Source: Bacillota bacterium
Lineage (GTDB): Bacteria; Bacillota; Clostridia; Christensenellales; CAG-138
Assembly (NCBI GenBank): GCA_023435025.1
Contig: JAEYSE010000040.1
Coordinates: forward strand, 1-38,233
Direction: 5' to 3'
DNA: 38,233 nucleotides
In this document: piece by piece, positions 1-7,722 of the stretch
Numbering within the stretch: the stretch's first letter is position 1
Layout: every line of letters begins with the position of its first letter
Notes under the pieces: model-generated
What the model was told of the DNA's origin: nothing
Seen by the model: the letters and a program-made list of their open reading frames with translations, nothing else
Databases searched by the model: none
Position numbers and translations under genes: made by a program

Positions 1-20
1 TCCTCTATAGTATTATCGTA

Positions 21-49
21 ATTATAGCACCACTTCAATACACTTGCCA
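21..49 (-). promoter_or_regulatory. Probable sigma-A promoter reading out of the left edge
   Basis: On the minus strand a perfect TATAAT lies at 26-21, preceded by TGC (extended -10), with TGGCAA at 49-44 and a 17-base spacer. It follows the terminator at 130-171, so it should serve a gene lying beyond the window's left end. The -35 box is weak; the extended -10 carries the call. Confidence 0.5.
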
Positions 50-129
50 CCATTTTTATGGATTTTTTATGCCATTTCATGCGGATTTCTCACTTTTTCA
101 CCACTTTTACCCCGTATCGAATGCGCACG

Positions 130-171
130 AAAAAAAAGACGCGCCTCCAACGGTATGTCAGGAGGCGCGTC
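130..171 (-). terminator. Rho-independent terminator after the metallophosphoesterase
   Basis: A perfect 11-bp stem (138-148 with 161-171, loop of 12) is followed on the minus strand by eight T residues (137-130). It closes the minus-strand unit that ends with the gene at 279-968. Bases 172-278 are untranslated 3' sequence in which I see nothing else. Confidence 0.9.
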
Positions 172-278
172 GGTTCGTCATATGATGCAATTTTACGTAA
201 AAATAAGGTCGATTTGCTTTAGGAGATCAAGGCTTTTCCGACAGTACAGTAGGTCAAAGCCATGGCATCTGATTCAGG

Positions 279-968
279 TTATATTTCCAGCAAAAGTTTG
301 GGCGCAAAGCCAATGTGGTCGGCAGAAACAAGCATGTATTCGACACCGTTCCGTACGCCTTCAAACCCGCTGCGGCAGCTCCTGCCGTGCAGGTGCCCGT
401 ATATGGCAAGCTGTATGTTCGCGCGCTCAAGCGCCTGCGAAAATCCCGAGGGCGCACGGTTTTCATTAAAGGGCGGATAATGCAGCATAGCGATGCGCAG
501 TCCGTTCCTGGGCAGGCCGGACAAGGACATCCCCAAGCGCAGAACCTCGCGGTCGTATATCTTTTGATCCTCGGGAAGGAAATTCATGCTGCCCGGGCAG
601 GTCCACCCCCGCGTCCCCGCGATATGGACGCCCCCATAGGACACGCAGTCGTTCTGCAGCACATGCATTTTTGTGGGTAGCGACGCACGCACCTGTGTGA
701 CGGAGTTCCACCAATAATCGTGGTTGCCGCGTATCAAGACCTTTGTACCGGGTAGTTCTGAAAGAAACGCCATATCGACGAGGGCGTCCTTTAAATGCAT
801 GGCCCAGCTGAAATCCCCGGGCAGCAGCACCAAGTCGTCGTCCCCTACAATAGAACGCCAGTTTTCCGCGATGCGCTGTGCGTGGTTCTCCCAAGCCGGG
901 CCGAATATGTCCATCGGTTTATCAACCGCGCCGGACAAGTGCAAATCCCCGATTGCAAACACCTTCAT
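279..968 (-). CDS. Calcineurin-like metallophosphoesterase
   Basis: A 229-residue predicted cytoplasmic phosphohydrolase of the metallophosphoesterase superfamily (PF00149). The family's metal-binding motifs appear in order: GDLHL near the N terminus, GDFSW, GNHDYWW in the middle, a histidine in the MLHYPPF segment, and GHLHG near the C terminus. These supply the Asp, Asn and His ligands of a two-metal site, so the enzyme should be active; its substrate is unknown. The start at 968 is chosen because AAGGAG lies just upstream; a longer reading to 1004 would bury that site inside the gene. It follows the zinc-ribbon gene by 80 bases on the same strand and is the last gene before a terminator, so the two are probably co-transcribed. 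A role in nucleotide or phosphoprotein turnover is possible but not shown. Confidence 0.85.
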   Translation of the reverse strand: MKVFAIGDLHLSGAVDKPMDIFGPAWENHAQRIAENWRSIVGDDDLVLLPGDFSWAMHLKDALVDMAFLSELPGTKVLIRGNHDYWWNSVTQVRASLPTKMHVLQNDCVSYGGVHIAGTRGWTCPGSMNFLPEDQKIYDREVLRLGMSLSGLPRNGLRIAMLHYPPFNENRAPSGFSQALERANIQLAIYGHLHGRSCRSGFEGVRNGVEYMLVSADHIGFAPKLLLEI

Positions 969-1048
969 ATGCCTTTCTTCTCCTTTACAGGTGGAAAAGC
1001 GCATCGGGGGCGCTCAATATCCGACCATGGCGTTAGAAGAGGGGTTGA

Positions 1049-1459
1049 TCAAGCCTCATCCTCTTCTTCGTCTCCATCCTCATCCAGATCAAGGGGCAGA
1101 GCCACATCGTCCTCGGCATCGTCTTCGCCGAATTCCTTGTGCATTTCCTTCAGGTCCTCGCTGGGAATATCGGCTGAAAGCGGGACGTCAATTTCGTCCA
1201 GCTGGTTCATATCCATCGCGATGGGCGTGGGCTGCTCCATCAGGTTTTCCATCTTTTCACGCCTTCTGCGCTCGCTCAGGCAATACCCGCAGATTTCCTG
1301 CCCGGCCAGAGCGGGATTTTCTCCGCATTCGATGCAGATGTTCTGCATATCCTCGTTTTCATCCGATTCGCCCTTGATTTGGCGGCGGCAGACGGCACAG
1401 TATTTTTCGTCGTCACGAATATAGTTCAATTCGCATCTAGGGCATTTGTGCAGGCCCAT
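1049..1459 (-). CDS. Zinc-ribbon protein with acidic tail
   Basis: A 136-residue small protein of unknown function. Two paired-cysteine modules are visible: CPRC with CAVC at the N terminus, and CIEC with CGYC in the middle. This spacing suggests two zinc ribbons. A short basic stretch (SERRRREKM) follows the second ribbon, and the C-terminal 50 residues are very acidic and probably disordered. The start at 1459 has a GGAGG site 9 bases upstream; an in-frame extension to 1534 has no ribosome site and would lie in the leader. The gene has its own strong promoter (1553-1581) and a leader of about 86 bases with a hairpin. Zinc ribbons of this kind often bind RNA, ribosomes or RNA polymerase, but no specific role is supported here. 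Confidence 0.75.
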   Translation of the reverse strand: MGLHKCPRCELNYIRDDEKYCAVCRRQIKGESDENEDMQNICIECGENPALAGQEICGYCLSERRRREKMENLMEQPTPIAMDMNQLDEIDVPLSADIPSEDLKEMHKEFGEDDAEDDVALPLDLDEDGDEEEDEA

Positions 1460-1506
1460 GCTTACAATCCTCCATTCCGGTTTACACGTTTGGCTACAAT
1501 AGACGA

Positions 1507-1528
1507 TGCGCGGCCTTTTACCCGCGCA
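1507..1528 (-). promoter_or_regulatory. Leader hairpin upstream of the zinc-ribbon gene
   Basis: A 7-bp GC-rich stem (1528-1522 with 1513-1507, loop of 8) sits in the untranslated leader between the promoter at 1553-1581 and the start codon at 1459. No T tract follows, so it is not a simple terminator. It may be a stability or regulatory element. Confidence 0.4.
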
Positions 1529-1552
1529 ATCCACTGAGTCAAACCCTATCCT

Positions 1553-1581
1553 ATTATGCGAAAGGCGACCCGCTGTGTCAA
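1553..1581 (-). promoter_or_regulatory. Strong sigma-A promoter of the zinc-ribbon and phosphoesterase unit
   Basis: On the minus strand, consensus TTGACA at 1581-1576 and CATAAT at 1558-1553 are separated by 17 bases. It sits in the 150-base gap after engB and drives the gene starting at 1459, so these genes are not simply the tail of the lon transcript. Confidence 0.8.
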
Positions 1582-1609
1582 GCGATTACCCCCCTGAAAA
1601 GTAAAATAT

Positions 1610-2224
1610 TTATGATACATATGCCCCTTGCGCGTCCGCAAGCACCTGCCCCATACGAAAAAGCAATGCATCACGGCCGGAAGTGTCCTCGGAAGAATAG
1701 GGAATGGCAGCGGGCGGCGCGCCTAAAAGCTTCGCCGCGGCGTTTGCAGCCTGTTGCCTTTTGGAACGCGCAAGTTTATCCGCCTTAGTGGCCACCAGCG
1801 TAAACGGCACGCCATAATAGATCATCCATTCATACATCTGCCTGTCCTCCGCGGTCGGCGCGTGGCGGATATCTATAAGCAGGAACAGATGCGTCACCCG
1901 ACCCGAGGAAAGGTAACCCTCCATTAAAGCGCCCCAAGCCTCCCGCTGCTCCTTGGGCGCTTTTGCAAACCCGTAACCCGGCAGATCCACCAGGTAAAAC
2001 TCACGGTTGATCAAAAAGAAATTGATGAGGCGCGTCTTCCCCGGACTTTGGGATGTCTTGGCGAGCTTATAATTGTTGCAAAGCGAGTTAATGAGCGAGG
2101 ATTTCCCCACGTTGGATTTTCCCACAACGGCGATCTCCGCCACACGCTTTTCAGGATACCCGTTTGCGCCCGCTGCGCTTGTAACGAATTCCGCCTGTTT
2201 GATAAGAAACCGCTCTTCGCTCAT
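1610..2224 (-). CDS. engB: Ribosome-biogenesis GTP-binding protein EngB (YsxC/YihA)
   Basis: A 204-residue TRAFAC-class GTPase needed for late assembly of the large ribosomal subunit in studied bacteria. The G motifs are intact: G1 GKSNVGKSS near residues 35-43, a G2 threonine in GKTRLINFF, G3 DLPGYG, G4 TKAD and a G5-like SSED. Length matches the family. Its ATG overlaps the lon stop codon (ATGA, 2221-2224), so it is translationally coupled to lon, the same neighbourhood as in Bacillus subtilis (lonB-lonA-ysxC). A GGGGGTG stretch inside the end of lon can act as its ribosome site. No terminator follows it before the next promoter. Confidence 0.97.
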   Translation of the reverse strand: MSEERFLIKQAEFVTSAAGANGYPEKRVAEIAVVGKSNVGKSSLINSLCNNYKLAKTSQSPGKTRLINFFLINREFYLVDLPGYGFAKAPKEQREAWGALMEGYLSSGRVTHLFLLIDIRHAPTAEDRQMYEWMIYYGVPFTLVATKADKLARSKRQQAANAAAKLLGAPPAAIPYSSEDTSGRDALLFRMGQVLADAQGAYVS

Positions 2225-4599
2225 GACAGCACCCCCGTCTGATTATTCCACTCCGCCGCGCCCTTAAAGAACGGCTCTCCCCGGTCCGTGCCGGGAGCCT
2301 TTTTCTTTTCCTCAAGCGCGTGGCGGAACACCATATCCAGCGTTTCCACAAACACGAAATCCAATGCCTTTTTCGCGCTCTCAGGAATATCCTCGATATC
2401 CTTCCGGTTGCCCTGGGGCAAAAGCACGCGTGTAATGCCAGCGCGCAGCGCCGCAAGCGATTTCTCCCGCACGCCGCCTATGGGAAGCACGCGCCCGCGC
2501 AGCGTAATTTCCCCGGTCATGGCGATGTCCGCGCGGGCGGGGATTTTCGTAAGCGCGCTTAAAATCGCCGTCGCCATTGCGACGCCCGCGCTCGGCCCGT
2601 CCTTGGGAACCGCCCCCTGGGGTACGTGCAGATGTACGTCCAGTTTTAAAAGCTGTTCCGGATCCAGCCCCCAGTCCTGTGCGTGTGCGCGCACATAGGT
2701 CATGGCGGCACGCCCCGATTCCTGCATCACCTCGCCCAATTGCCCCGTCAACTGCACTATGCCCGTCCCCGGGGTAACGGCGGCTTCTATGCTGAGCGTT
2801 TCACCGCCCACCGGTGTCCATGCAAGGCCAGTCACCACGCCGATTTCGTTTTGATCCCTGCTTTCATCCTCGCGGTAGCGTGGGCGTCCCAGATACTCCT
2901 GAAGTTTCTGCGCGTTGATGCTGACGCGCTTTTGCCCGTTTGCAATCTGACAGGCCGCCTTGCGGCAGACAGCGCCCAGCATACGTTCAAGTTCCCTTAC
3001 GCCCGCTTCCCGCGTGTAGCCGCTGATGATTGCGGCAATCTGTCCGTCCGTCATGCGAAGGTGTGTTTTTTTCATGCCGTGCGCTTCAAGCTGGCGGGGC
3101 AGAAGGTGCCGCTTTGCGATCTCCAGCTTTTCTTCCGCCAGATAGCTTTCCACGTGTATGACTTCCATGCGGTCAAGCAGCGGTTTCGGAATGCTGTGCT
3201 CGTCGTTGGCGGTAGTTAGAAGCATTGCCTTTGAGAGGTCATACGGCAACTCCAGAAAATGGTCCCGGAACGCGAAATTCTGCGCGCCGTCCAATACCTC
3301 AAGCATCGCTGAAGCCGGGTCCCCCCTGTAGTCCGAGGCGAGCTTGTCGATTTCGTCGAACAGCAGCACGGGGTTAACAGCGCCCGCCTGCCGCATGGCG
3401 GATATGATCCTGCCGGGCAGCGCGCCGATATAGGTGCGCCTGTGGCCGCGTATTTCCGCTTCGTCGCGTATGCCACCCAAGCTCATCCGAACAAATTTGC
3501 GGCCCATGGCCTCCGCGATGGAGGCGACGATGGAGGTCTTACCAACCCCCGGCGGGCCTACAAAGCAGAGTATTTGCCCGTTGGGCTTTCCGGTGAGCTT
3601 TTGCACGGCTAAGAATTCCACAATCCGATCCTTGACCTTCCCCATGCCGTAATGGTTCAGATCCAGCACCTTGCGGGCGTGAGCCAAATCAAGATGATCC
3701 GTCGTCTGTTCCGTCCATGGGAGGTCCAATAACAGTTCAATATAGTTGCGCGTCATCGGCGCTTCGTGCGAGCCTGCAGGCAGGCTTTCTAACCGGCCGA
3801 TTTCTTTTTTCAGCCGTTCTGTCACTATGGTCGGATACTCTTTTGCTTCCATACGGGTGCGGTAATCGTCCAGCTCTCCCGCGCCGTCGTCCCCAAGCTC
3901 TCGGCGAATCACCCGGAGCTTTTCACGCAGGTAATGTTCCTTCTGGCTTTTTTCTATTTCCTCATGCAGCTTGCCGCTGATCTCCGCGTCAAGGCGCAAC
4001 ACCTCAAGTTCCTTAGAAAGAAGTCTTGCCAGCAGCATGAGCCTATTTTCCACATTGGCCTCTTCCAATATTCTTTGGCGCTGCGTCGCTTCTGTGAGTA
4101 TGAGTGCTGCTATGGAATCGGCGTATTCCCCGGCTTCCAGTATGGCCTCCATGGCGCTTTTCTGGCTGGAAGTCAGTTTTGTATTGAGCTTGGTGTATTC
4201 TTCAAAGCTTTCGTGCACGCGGCGCCTTAATGCCTCCACAGCCTCCGGCCTGCCCGGAATATCCTGCTTTTCCTGCACGCTCGCCTCAAAATACGGTTCT
4301 TCGGATGTAAAGGCCCTGATATCTGCACGGGAGATCCCCGTCAGCAACATATGGATGCCGTCTCCCTGGATGCGGAAGACCTGCTTGATGCGGGCGATCG
4401 TACCGATAGCTTCCAGATCACCCGGTTCCGGGTCATTTTCCTGCGCGTCCTTCTGTGCCACGAACAGCGCAATGCCGTCGCCGGAAGCGGCGGCCTGTAT
4501 CGCGGAGAGCGTCTTTTTCCGTCCCGCGTCGCAGTGTACCACCTCGCCGGGCAATACGACCATGCCGCGCAGCGGGATCACAGGTAGTGTTTGTAACAT
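2221..4599 (-). CDS. lon: ATP-dependent protease Lon (LonA type)
   Basis: A 792-residue soluble AAA+ serine protease that removes damaged and regulatory proteins. In order it has an N-terminal substrate-binding LON domain (about 1-195), a helical linker, the AAA+ module with Walker A GPPGVGKT near 350 and Walker B LLFDEIDK, and the C-terminal protease domain. The catalytic Ser lies in KDGPSAGV (residue 670) and the Lys in GGVREK (residue 713), 43 residues apart as in E. coli Lon. Two in-frame ATGs lie two codons apart (4605 and 4599). The GAGGTG site is only 1 base from the first but 7 from the second, so 4599 is chosen. It lies downstream of lonB with its own promoter at 4621-4649 and overlaps engB. 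Confidence 0.98.
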   Translation of the reverse strand: MLQTLPVIPLRGMVVLPGEVVHCDAGRKKTLSAIQAAASGDGIALFVAQKDAQENDPEPGDLEAIGTIARIKQVFRIQGDGIHMLLTGISRADIRAFTSEEPYFEASVQEKQDIPGRPEAVEALRRRVHESFEEYTKLNTKLTSSQKSAMEAILEAGEYADSIAALILTEATQRQRILEEANVENRLMLLARLLSKELEVLRLDAEISGKLHEEIEKSQKEHYLREKLRVIRRELGDDGAGELDDYRTRMEAKEYPTIVTERLKKEIGRLESLPAGSHEAPMTRNYIELLLDLPWTEQTTDHLDLAHARKVLDLNHYGMGKVKDRIVEFLAVQKLTGKPNGQILCFVGPPGVGKTSIVASIAEAMGRKFVRMSLGGIRDEAEIRGHRRTYIGALPGRIISAMRQAGAVNPVLLFDEIDKLASDYRGDPASAMLEVLDGAQNFAFRDHFLELPYDLSKAMLLTTANDEHSIPKPLLDRMEVIHVESYLAEEKLEIAKRHLLPRQLEAHGMKKTHLRMTDGQIAAIISGYTREAGVRELERMLGAVCRKAACQIANGQKRVSINAQKLQEYLGRPRYREDESRDQNEIGVVTGLAWTPVGGETLSIEAAVTPGTGIVQLTGQLGEVMQESGRAAMTYVRAHAQDWGLDPEQLLKLDVHLHVPQGAVPKDGPSAGVAMATAILSALTKIPARADIAMTGEITLRGRVLPIGGVREKSLAALRAGITRVLLPQGNRKDIEDIPESAKKALDFVFVETLDMVFRHALEEKKKAPGTDRGEPFFKGAAEWNNQTGVLS

Positions 4600-4620
4600 A
4601 TGCATTCACCTCGTGTACAC

Positions 4621-4649
4621 ATTATAACGGGTACCCATGGGAATGACAA
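4621..4649 (-). promoter_or_regulatory. Sigma-A promoter of lon
   Basis: Minus-strand TTGTCA (4649-4644) and a perfect TATAAT (4626-4621) are 17 bases apart, in the 63-base gap between lonB and lon. The expected start near 4614 leaves a leader of only about 15 bases, just enough to hold the ribosome site. The spacer contains two overlapping palindromes (CCCATGGG and GGGTACCC), a possible operator. No CtsR or CIRCE heat-shock box is visible. Confidence 0.8.
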
Positions 4650-4662
4650 GCAAAGGGAAACC

Positions 4663-6396
4663 TTACAAAGCCTCCTGCACGGAGGCAGTCGCATGTTCCG
4701 GATTTGATGGGCACCCGGCGGCGGAAAGCTGCTCCTTGTTTACGGCGCGCACGCTTTCGCGGGTGATCTGCGGCTTGTTTGCCGGGTCCGGAAACGCATA
4801 GGACACGGCCTCGCGCACAGACTCCACCGTGATGACTTCCACCTGAAACTCCGCAAAGCTATCTTCCCAGTTTGAAAGAGGAATTAGCACCTGCGTGGCG
4901 CCCGCGGATTCCGCGGCCATGATTTTTTCCCTTACGCCCCCCACCGGCCGAATATCGCCGGAGATTGTGACCTCACCCGTGGATGCGAGCGTATGGCATG
5001 CGGCTTTCCCCGTATACGCGCTTAAGAGCGCGATAAAAAGCGCCACACCCGCGCTGGGACCGTCTACCGGAATCCCGCCCGGGATATTGAACTGGATATC
5101 AATCTTGGTCTGGTCCATATTCGCAAAGCGCGAAAGCGCGCTCACCACGTTTTCCACCGAGCCGCGCGCCGTGCTTTTTCTCTTTAGGCGTCTGTCCCTG
5201 AAATTGAGTTCTTCTTCCTCAACAATGCCGTTTAGCGTCAGCGATCCGCGCCCGCCGGCAGCAGGAGCTACGGCGCACTCAATTTCTAGCACCATCCCCT
5301 GCCCCGCCCCTGCCACTGCCAGCGCGTTCGCCGCTCCAACGCGGGGTACCTTCGGCATGCGGCATTCCATGCGAGGGGTATAGTTGCAGGTACGCGCCAC
5401 CCATTCCACATCCTCCCGAAGAACGGACAGACGGTTTTCATCGTGCGCAAGCCCGCAGGAAAGCTGCACGATATTCACGGCGTCGCGCCCGCTCTGGGCG
5501 TAAAGCGCGGCCTGGTAGACCGCCTCCTTTTCAATGGCGTAGCCCGCCCGCTCCGCAGCGCCCTTTGCAACCTGCTCAAGTTCCTTTTGCCCCAGCGGTT
5601 TAAAGAACAGCTCCAGGCAGCGGGATCTTAACGCGGGCGGCAGTTCCTCCGGCCTTCTTGTTGTGGCGCCAACCAACCTAAAATCCGCCGGAAGCCCGTG
5701 CTGAAAAATATCATGAATGTGTTGGGGAATGCTCGCGTTGTCCGGGGAGTAATAGGCGCTGTCAAAGCGCACATAGCGATCTTCAAGCACCTTTAAGAGT
5801 TTATTCATCTGCATGGGGTGAAGTTCCCCGATTTCATCCAAAAAGAGTATGCCGCAATGCGCACGTGTGACCGCGCCCGGTTTGGGCTGGGGCACGCCCT
5901 GCGCGCCCAATGTGCCCGCGCCCTGGTATATGGGGTCGTGTACGGAGCCAATCAACGGGTCCGCGATGGCGCGCTCGTCAAACCGCACGCATGTCGCGTC
6001 CAGCTCTACAAATGCGGATTCGGCGTTGAATGGCGAATCTGGTCGTTTTTTCGCTTCCTCTAGCACAAGCCGTGCAGCGCAGGTCTTGCCCACGCCCGGA
6101 GGGCCGTAAAGCAGCACATGCTGCGGGTTGGGCCCGCACAGCGCCGCCTTGAGCGCGCGTATACCTTCCTCCTGCCCGACGATTTCCTCAAACCTCATAG
6201 GGCGCGTCATTTCAGAAAGCGGTACGTTCAGCCGCCTCGCGCGCAAACGCGCAAGACGCTGGAGTTCCTGTACGTTTTGTTTGGGTTTTATCATAGTCGC
6301 CTGCGGCAGCTGACGCCGCTTGTTGCGCAAATATACAAAGAAGGCGATCCCGCCTATTATCACGATTTGTATAAAAATGTAAGTTACCCAGTCCAT
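4663..6396 (-). CDS. lonB: Sporulation-type ATP-dependent protease LonB
   Basis: A 577-residue membrane-anchored Lon family protease. An N-terminal transmembrane helix (about residues 5-22) precedes an AAA+ domain with Walker A GPPGVGKT and Walker B ILFLDEIGELH, then a Lon protease domain with catalytic Ser448 in DGPSAGV and Lys491 in GGVREK, again 43 apart. It lacks the large LON substrate domain, as expected for LonB. In Bacillus subtilis LonB is made in the forespore under sigma-F, which hints that this organism or its ancestors form spores. Two ATGs again lie two codons apart: GGAGGT directly abuts the first (6402) and is 6 bases from the second (6396), so 6396 is used. The usual upstream neighbour clpX is absent. 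Confidence 0.93.
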   Translation of the reverse strand: MDWVTYIFIQIVIIGGIAFFVYLRNKRRQLPQATMIKPKQNVQELQRLARLRARRLNVPLSEMTRPMRFEEIVGQEEGIRALKAALCGPNPQHVLLYGPPGVGKTCAARLVLEEAKKRPDSPFNAESAFVELDATCVRFDERAIADPLIGSVHDPIYQGAGTLGAQGVPQPKPGAVTRAHCGILFLDEIGELHPMQMNKLLKVLEDRYVRFDSAYYSPDNASIPQHIHDIFQHGLPADFRLVGATTRRPEELPPALRSRCLELFFKPLGQKELEQVAKGAAERAGYAIEKEAVYQAALYAQSGRDAVNIVQLSCGLAHDENRLSVLREDVEWVARTCNYTPRMECRMPKVPRVGAANALAVAGAGQGMVLEIECAVAPAAGGRGSLTLNGIVEEEELNFRDRRLKRKSTARGSVENVVSALSRFANMDQTKIDIQFNIPGGIPVDGPSAGVALFIALLSAYTGKAACHTLASTGEVTISGDIRPVGGVREKIMAAESAGATQVLIPLSNWEDSFAEFQVEVITVESVREAVSYAFPDPANKPQITRESVRAVNKEQLSAAGCPSNPEHATASVQEAL

Positions 6397-6468
6397 ATAC
6401 ATACCTCCGCTTACGTAGTATGCGCGAAGCCTCGCTGACTCATGAAATGTGAAAACTGGAAAACCTGC

Positions 6469-6500
6469 AAAAAACAGACGCAGGCGATTGCGCCTGCGTC
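6469..6500 (-). terminator. Rho-independent terminator after ahpC
   Basis: A perfect 10-bp GC-rich stem (6477-6486 with 6491-6500, tetraloop) is followed on the minus strand by TG and six T residues (6474-6469). It ends the perR-ahpC transcript and separates it from lonB. Confidence 0.93.
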
Positions 6501-6567
6501 ATGTATAAAAGGGGCTTAACTTTTATATTGGCTCGTTTAAAGTCCCATGTAAGCGTTGCGTTTTTGA

Positions 6568-7131
6568 TTACAGCTTCCCAACAAGATCAATGCCGGGTTT
6601 GAGGGTCTTCGCACCCGGACGCCATTTTGCGGGGCAAACTTGATCCCCATAGGCTGCTACAAACTGGGCCGCCTGTACCTTTCTTAAAAGCTCCGACGCC
6701 TCGCGGCCGATGTTGTTGGCATTGACCTCATAGGCGACAATTTTGCCCTTGGGGTCTACCACGAAACTGCCGCGCAGAGCAAGACCTTCTGCTTCTATAT
6801 AAACTTCAAAGTCTTCCGCGAGCGCGGCGGTAGGATCGGCAAGCATGGGGAATTGAATTTTCTTGATGGTATCCGACGCGTCATGCCAGGCCTTATGTAC
6901 GAAATGCGTATCCGTAGAAACGGAATACACTTCGCAGCCGATCTTTTTGAATTCCTCGTAATTGTCCGCAAGATCTCCCAATTCCGTGGGGCAGATGAAT
7001 GTAAAATCCGCCGGGTAGAACACGAATACGGACCACTTGCCTAAGAGGTCATCTTTGGATACGTCCTTGAATTCGCCGTTGACGAACGCCTTTACCGTAA
7101 AATCCCGAATTTCTTTTCCAATGAGCGACAT
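6568..7131 (-). CDS. ahpC: Alkyl hydroperoxide reductase subunit C (2-Cys peroxiredoxin)
   Basis: A 187-residue typical 2-Cys peroxiredoxin that reduces hydrogen peroxide and organic hydroperoxides in the cytoplasm. The peroxidatic Cys47 lies in FTFICPTEL and the resolving Cys166 in DQVCPAKW; length matches AhpC. A GGAGG site precedes the start. It lies 22 bases after perR on the same strand and before a terminator, so the two form an operon in which the peroxide sensor controls its own detoxifying enzyme. No ahpF is next to it, so its reductant must come from another locus or a thioredoxin-type system. Confidence 0.97.
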   Translation of the reverse strand: MSLIGKEIRDFTVKAFVNGEFKDVSKDDLLGKWSVFVFYPADFTFICPTELGDLADNYEEFKKIGCEVYSVSTDTHFVHKAWHDASDTIKKIQFPMLADPTAALAEDFEVYIEAEGLALRGSFVVDPKGKIVAYEVNANNIGREASELLRKVQAAQFVAAYGDQVCPAKWRPGAKTLKPGIDLVGKL

Positions 7132-7153
7132 TGTTTTTTTTCCTCCGTAATTA

Positions 7154-7570
7154 TTATTGTCCTGTTATCCTGCTTTTTACAGCATTCCTGCAGGCGCTAC
7201 ATCTACCATGAAAAATCAGTTCATGCGCGCTTACCTCAAACCCCGCCACGTGCAGCAGCATTTCGTCCATTTCATTTATGATGGAATGCGGAATGCAATC
7301 CGCTGCATCGAACATCTGGTTGCAGTCTGAGCAGATCATATGAAAGTGCTCATTGGCGTTATGATCGAACCGGTCCGGCTTGCCAGAAAAGGAAAGCCGC
7401 ATGATACGCCCAGCCAGCGCCATATCGTTGAGGTTGCGGTAGACCGTACCCAAGCTGATTTGGGGAAAACTCTGCCTGATCCAGTCGTAAACTTCGGGCG
7501 CAGTTGGGTGATCCAGCGTTTCTAACGCTTCCTCTACCAGCTTTTTCTGTGTGCTGAACCGTTTGTTCAT
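7154..7570 (-). CDS. perR: Peroxide-responsive repressor PerR (Fur family)
   Basis: A 138-residue Fur-family metalloregulator with an N-terminal winged helix (recognition region ISLGTVYRNL) and a C-terminal metal-binding and dimerisation domain. All five regulatory ligands of Bacillus subtilis PerR are present with one constant offset of 16 residues: His21, Asp69, His75, His77 and Asp88 (B. subtilis His37, Asp85, His91, His93, Asp104). The structural zinc pairs are Cys80/Cys83 and Cys124/Cys127. Asp88 rather than Glu favours a peroxide sensor over an iron sensor. The start at 7570 follows GGAGG by 5 bases; an upstream in-frame ATG at 7594 would put that site inside the gene. An operator-like palindrome overlaps the transcription start, suggesting autoregulation. 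Confidence 0.93.
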   Translation of the reverse strand: MNKRFSTQKKLVEEALETLDHPTAPEVYDWIRQSFPQISLGTVYRNLNDMALAGRIMRLSFSGKPDRFDHNANEHFHMICSDCNQMFDAADCIPHSIINEMDEMLLHVAGFEVSAHELIFHGRCSACRNAVKSRITGQ

Positions 7571-7584
7571 AACGCCTCCGATAT

Positions 7585-7599
7585 TGATAATCATTACTA
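7585..7599 (-). promoter_or_regulatory. Fur/Per-box-like operator of perR-ahpC
   Basis: The minus-strand 15-mer TAGTAATGATTATCA matches the 7-1-7 Fur-box consensus (TGATAATGATTATCA) at 13 of 15 positions and matches the Per box less well. It overlaps the expected transcription start just downstream of the -10 box, a position where a bound repressor would block initiation. Confidence 0.7.
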
Positions 7600-7601
7600 T
7601 T

Positions 7602-7630
7602 ATTGTATTACTTCAATTTTAAAAAGTAAA
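7602..7630 (-). promoter_or_regulatory. Sigma-A promoter of perR-ahpC
   Basis: Minus-strand TTTACT (7630-7625) and TACAAT (7607-7602) are separated by 17 bases. The transcription start would fall near 7595, inside the Fur/Per-like palindrome. Confidence 0.7.
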
Positions 7631-7675
7631 GCGGATTTTTTTTGAATTCCAGAATGCTTTTAACATCAGAGAAAC

Positions 7676-7699
7676 AAAAAGGATACCAGTACGGTATCC
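7676..7699 (-). terminator. Terminator after the alpha/beta hydrolase
   Basis: A perfect 7-bp stem (7681-7687 with 7693-7699, loop of 5) is followed by five T residues on the minus strand. It lies 23 bases beyond the hydrolase stop codon. The plus-strand side also has TTTT, so it may work in both directions. Confidence 0.8.
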
Positions 7700-7722
7700 T
7701 TTTCTCTTCCAGACAATCAGTT

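Noticed and set aside
6416..6422. CATACTA on the minus strand before lonB, resembling a sigma-G -10 box
   Set aside because: No matching -35 element at the right distance; the 15-18 bases upstream give only TGAGT. Too weak to claim a forespore promoter.
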